This document shows positions 63,883 through 64,000 of a stretch of 64,000 bases of DNA, in pieces. The notes under the pieces are model-generated. The model ran no database searches and was not told the DNA's origin. It worked only from the letters and a program-made list of their open reading frames with translations. The translations under genes and the position numbers were made by a program. Position 1 is the stretch's first letter. Every line of letters begins with the position of its first letter. The DNA is from Auanema rhodensis (taxonomy: Eukaryota; Nematoda; Chromadorea; Rhabditida; Rhabditidae): contig OZ059894.1 of assembly GCA_964057225.1 (NCBI GenBank), positions 1,860,001-1,924,000 on the forward strand. Direction: 5' to 3'.

Positions 63883-64000
63883 AAAGTAGATGTTTTTAGA
63901 TTCCTTTTTTTAAGGCAAAGACGATGGACAATGTTATTCAACGAAAAAATTAATTCTTCAGGGTGAAAATCGAGGATATAAGTGTGAACATATATCAGTT
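63883..64000. repeat. Partial satellite unit at the right window edge
   Basis: These are the first 118 bp of unit 183, cut by the window end, not by a natural junction. It has the reference bases except a T-to-A change at p108 (base 63990). I did not see that change in any other unit, and it breaks one pair of the p93-114 hairpin. Confidence 0.95.

Larger units (their letters stand above)
1..64000. repeat. 351-bp satellite DNA array, 182 full units plus a partial unit
   Basis: The same 351-bp sequence recurs head to tail across the entire window without any inversion, spacer or insertion. I tracked the junction motif (GCAG followed by AAAGTAGATG) from base 1 to 63883. Every step is 351 bp except one of 350 bp (unit starting 25273) and one of 352 bp (unit starting 50895). 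Units differ at a limited set of recurrent diagnostic positions, so neighbours usually share all but a few bases. Both array ends lie outside the window. Long single-family arrays of this kind are typical of pericentromeric or centromeric heterochromatin. All six frames of the consensus carry several stops per unit. I see no gene, RNA gene or mobile element anywhere, so this entry also covers the gene-free stretches. Confidence 0.99.

Noticed and set aside
1-64000. CRISPR array
   Set aside because: Repeat units are 351 bp and abut directly. There are no short repeats with unique spacers and no cas genes.
1-64000. Transposon or LTR array
   Set aside because: No terminal repeats distinct from the unit, no target-site duplications, no transposase or reverse-transcriptase frame.
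1-64000. Telomeric, rDNA or 5S gene repeat
   Set aside because: No TTAGG-type short repeats and no recognisable rRNA sequence. The unit is too short for rDNA and has no internal pol III control boxes that I recognise.
1-64000. Naming the satellite family or species (e.g. Tribolium TCAST or Drosophila 1.688)
   Set aside because: The unit length is similar, but I cannot confirm sequence identity from memory. A search against Dfam, Repbase and satellite databases would decide.

Overview
The whole 64-kb window is one uninterrupted satellite DNA array. I find no protein-coding gene, RNA gene, transposon or unique sequence in it. The repeat unit is 351 bp, about 32% G+C. There are 182 complete head-to-tail copies, all in one orientation, plus a 118-bp piece at the right end. 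Only two copies differ in length: one is 350 bp (about 25332) and one is 352 bp (about 50910). The two changes cancel, so the last full unit ends exactly at 182 x 351 = 63882. Positions inside a unit are given below as p1-p351, with p1 = base 1 of the window; this phase is arbitrary.

A long, AT-rich, purely tandem array with higher-order structure indicates pericentromeric or other constitutive heterochromatin of a eukaryote. The consensus has 12 CpG where about 9 are expected from its 52 C and 60 G, so CpG is not depleted. That argues against a strongly CpG-methylated vertebrate or plant genome and fits an insect or another weakly methylated invertebrate. The size is close to the roughly 360-bp satellites of some beetles and flies, but I cannot name the species or the satellite family from memory.

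Layout. The array is a mosaic of variant families arranged in higher-order repeats. 1-3159: mixed units and T/C pairs. 3160-5967: alternating 702-bp dimers and relatives marked by p62 G / p104 T. 6670-9477 and 11233-14040: two near-identical 8-unit blocks, separated by a chimeric unit (9478-9828), an extra dimer copy and a two-unit island of a family otherwise concentrated beyond 34 kb. 14041-21762: dimers plus a 4-unit block present twice (15445-16848, 18604-20007). 21763-28781: a family marked by p93 A and by GACAG at p41-45. 28782-38258 and 41067-49841: a duplication of about 9 kb (27 and 25 units), separated by two clean 1404-bp tetramers (38259-41066). The last 12 units of that duplication occur a third time at 57916-62127. 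49842-57564 and 62128-63882 are shorter rearranged pieces of the same families.

Each unit can fold into four hairpins, at p93-114, p132-182, p265-294 and p307-341. The p132-182 fold is the most elaborate, and several recurrent variants leave G-T (G-U in RNA) or Watson-Crick pairs. No stop-free run in the consensus exceeds about 45 codons, so the array is not translated in any conventional sense. Its plausible roles are structural (heterochromatin, nucleosome phasing, possibly centromere) or through non-coding transcripts. These roles are inference.
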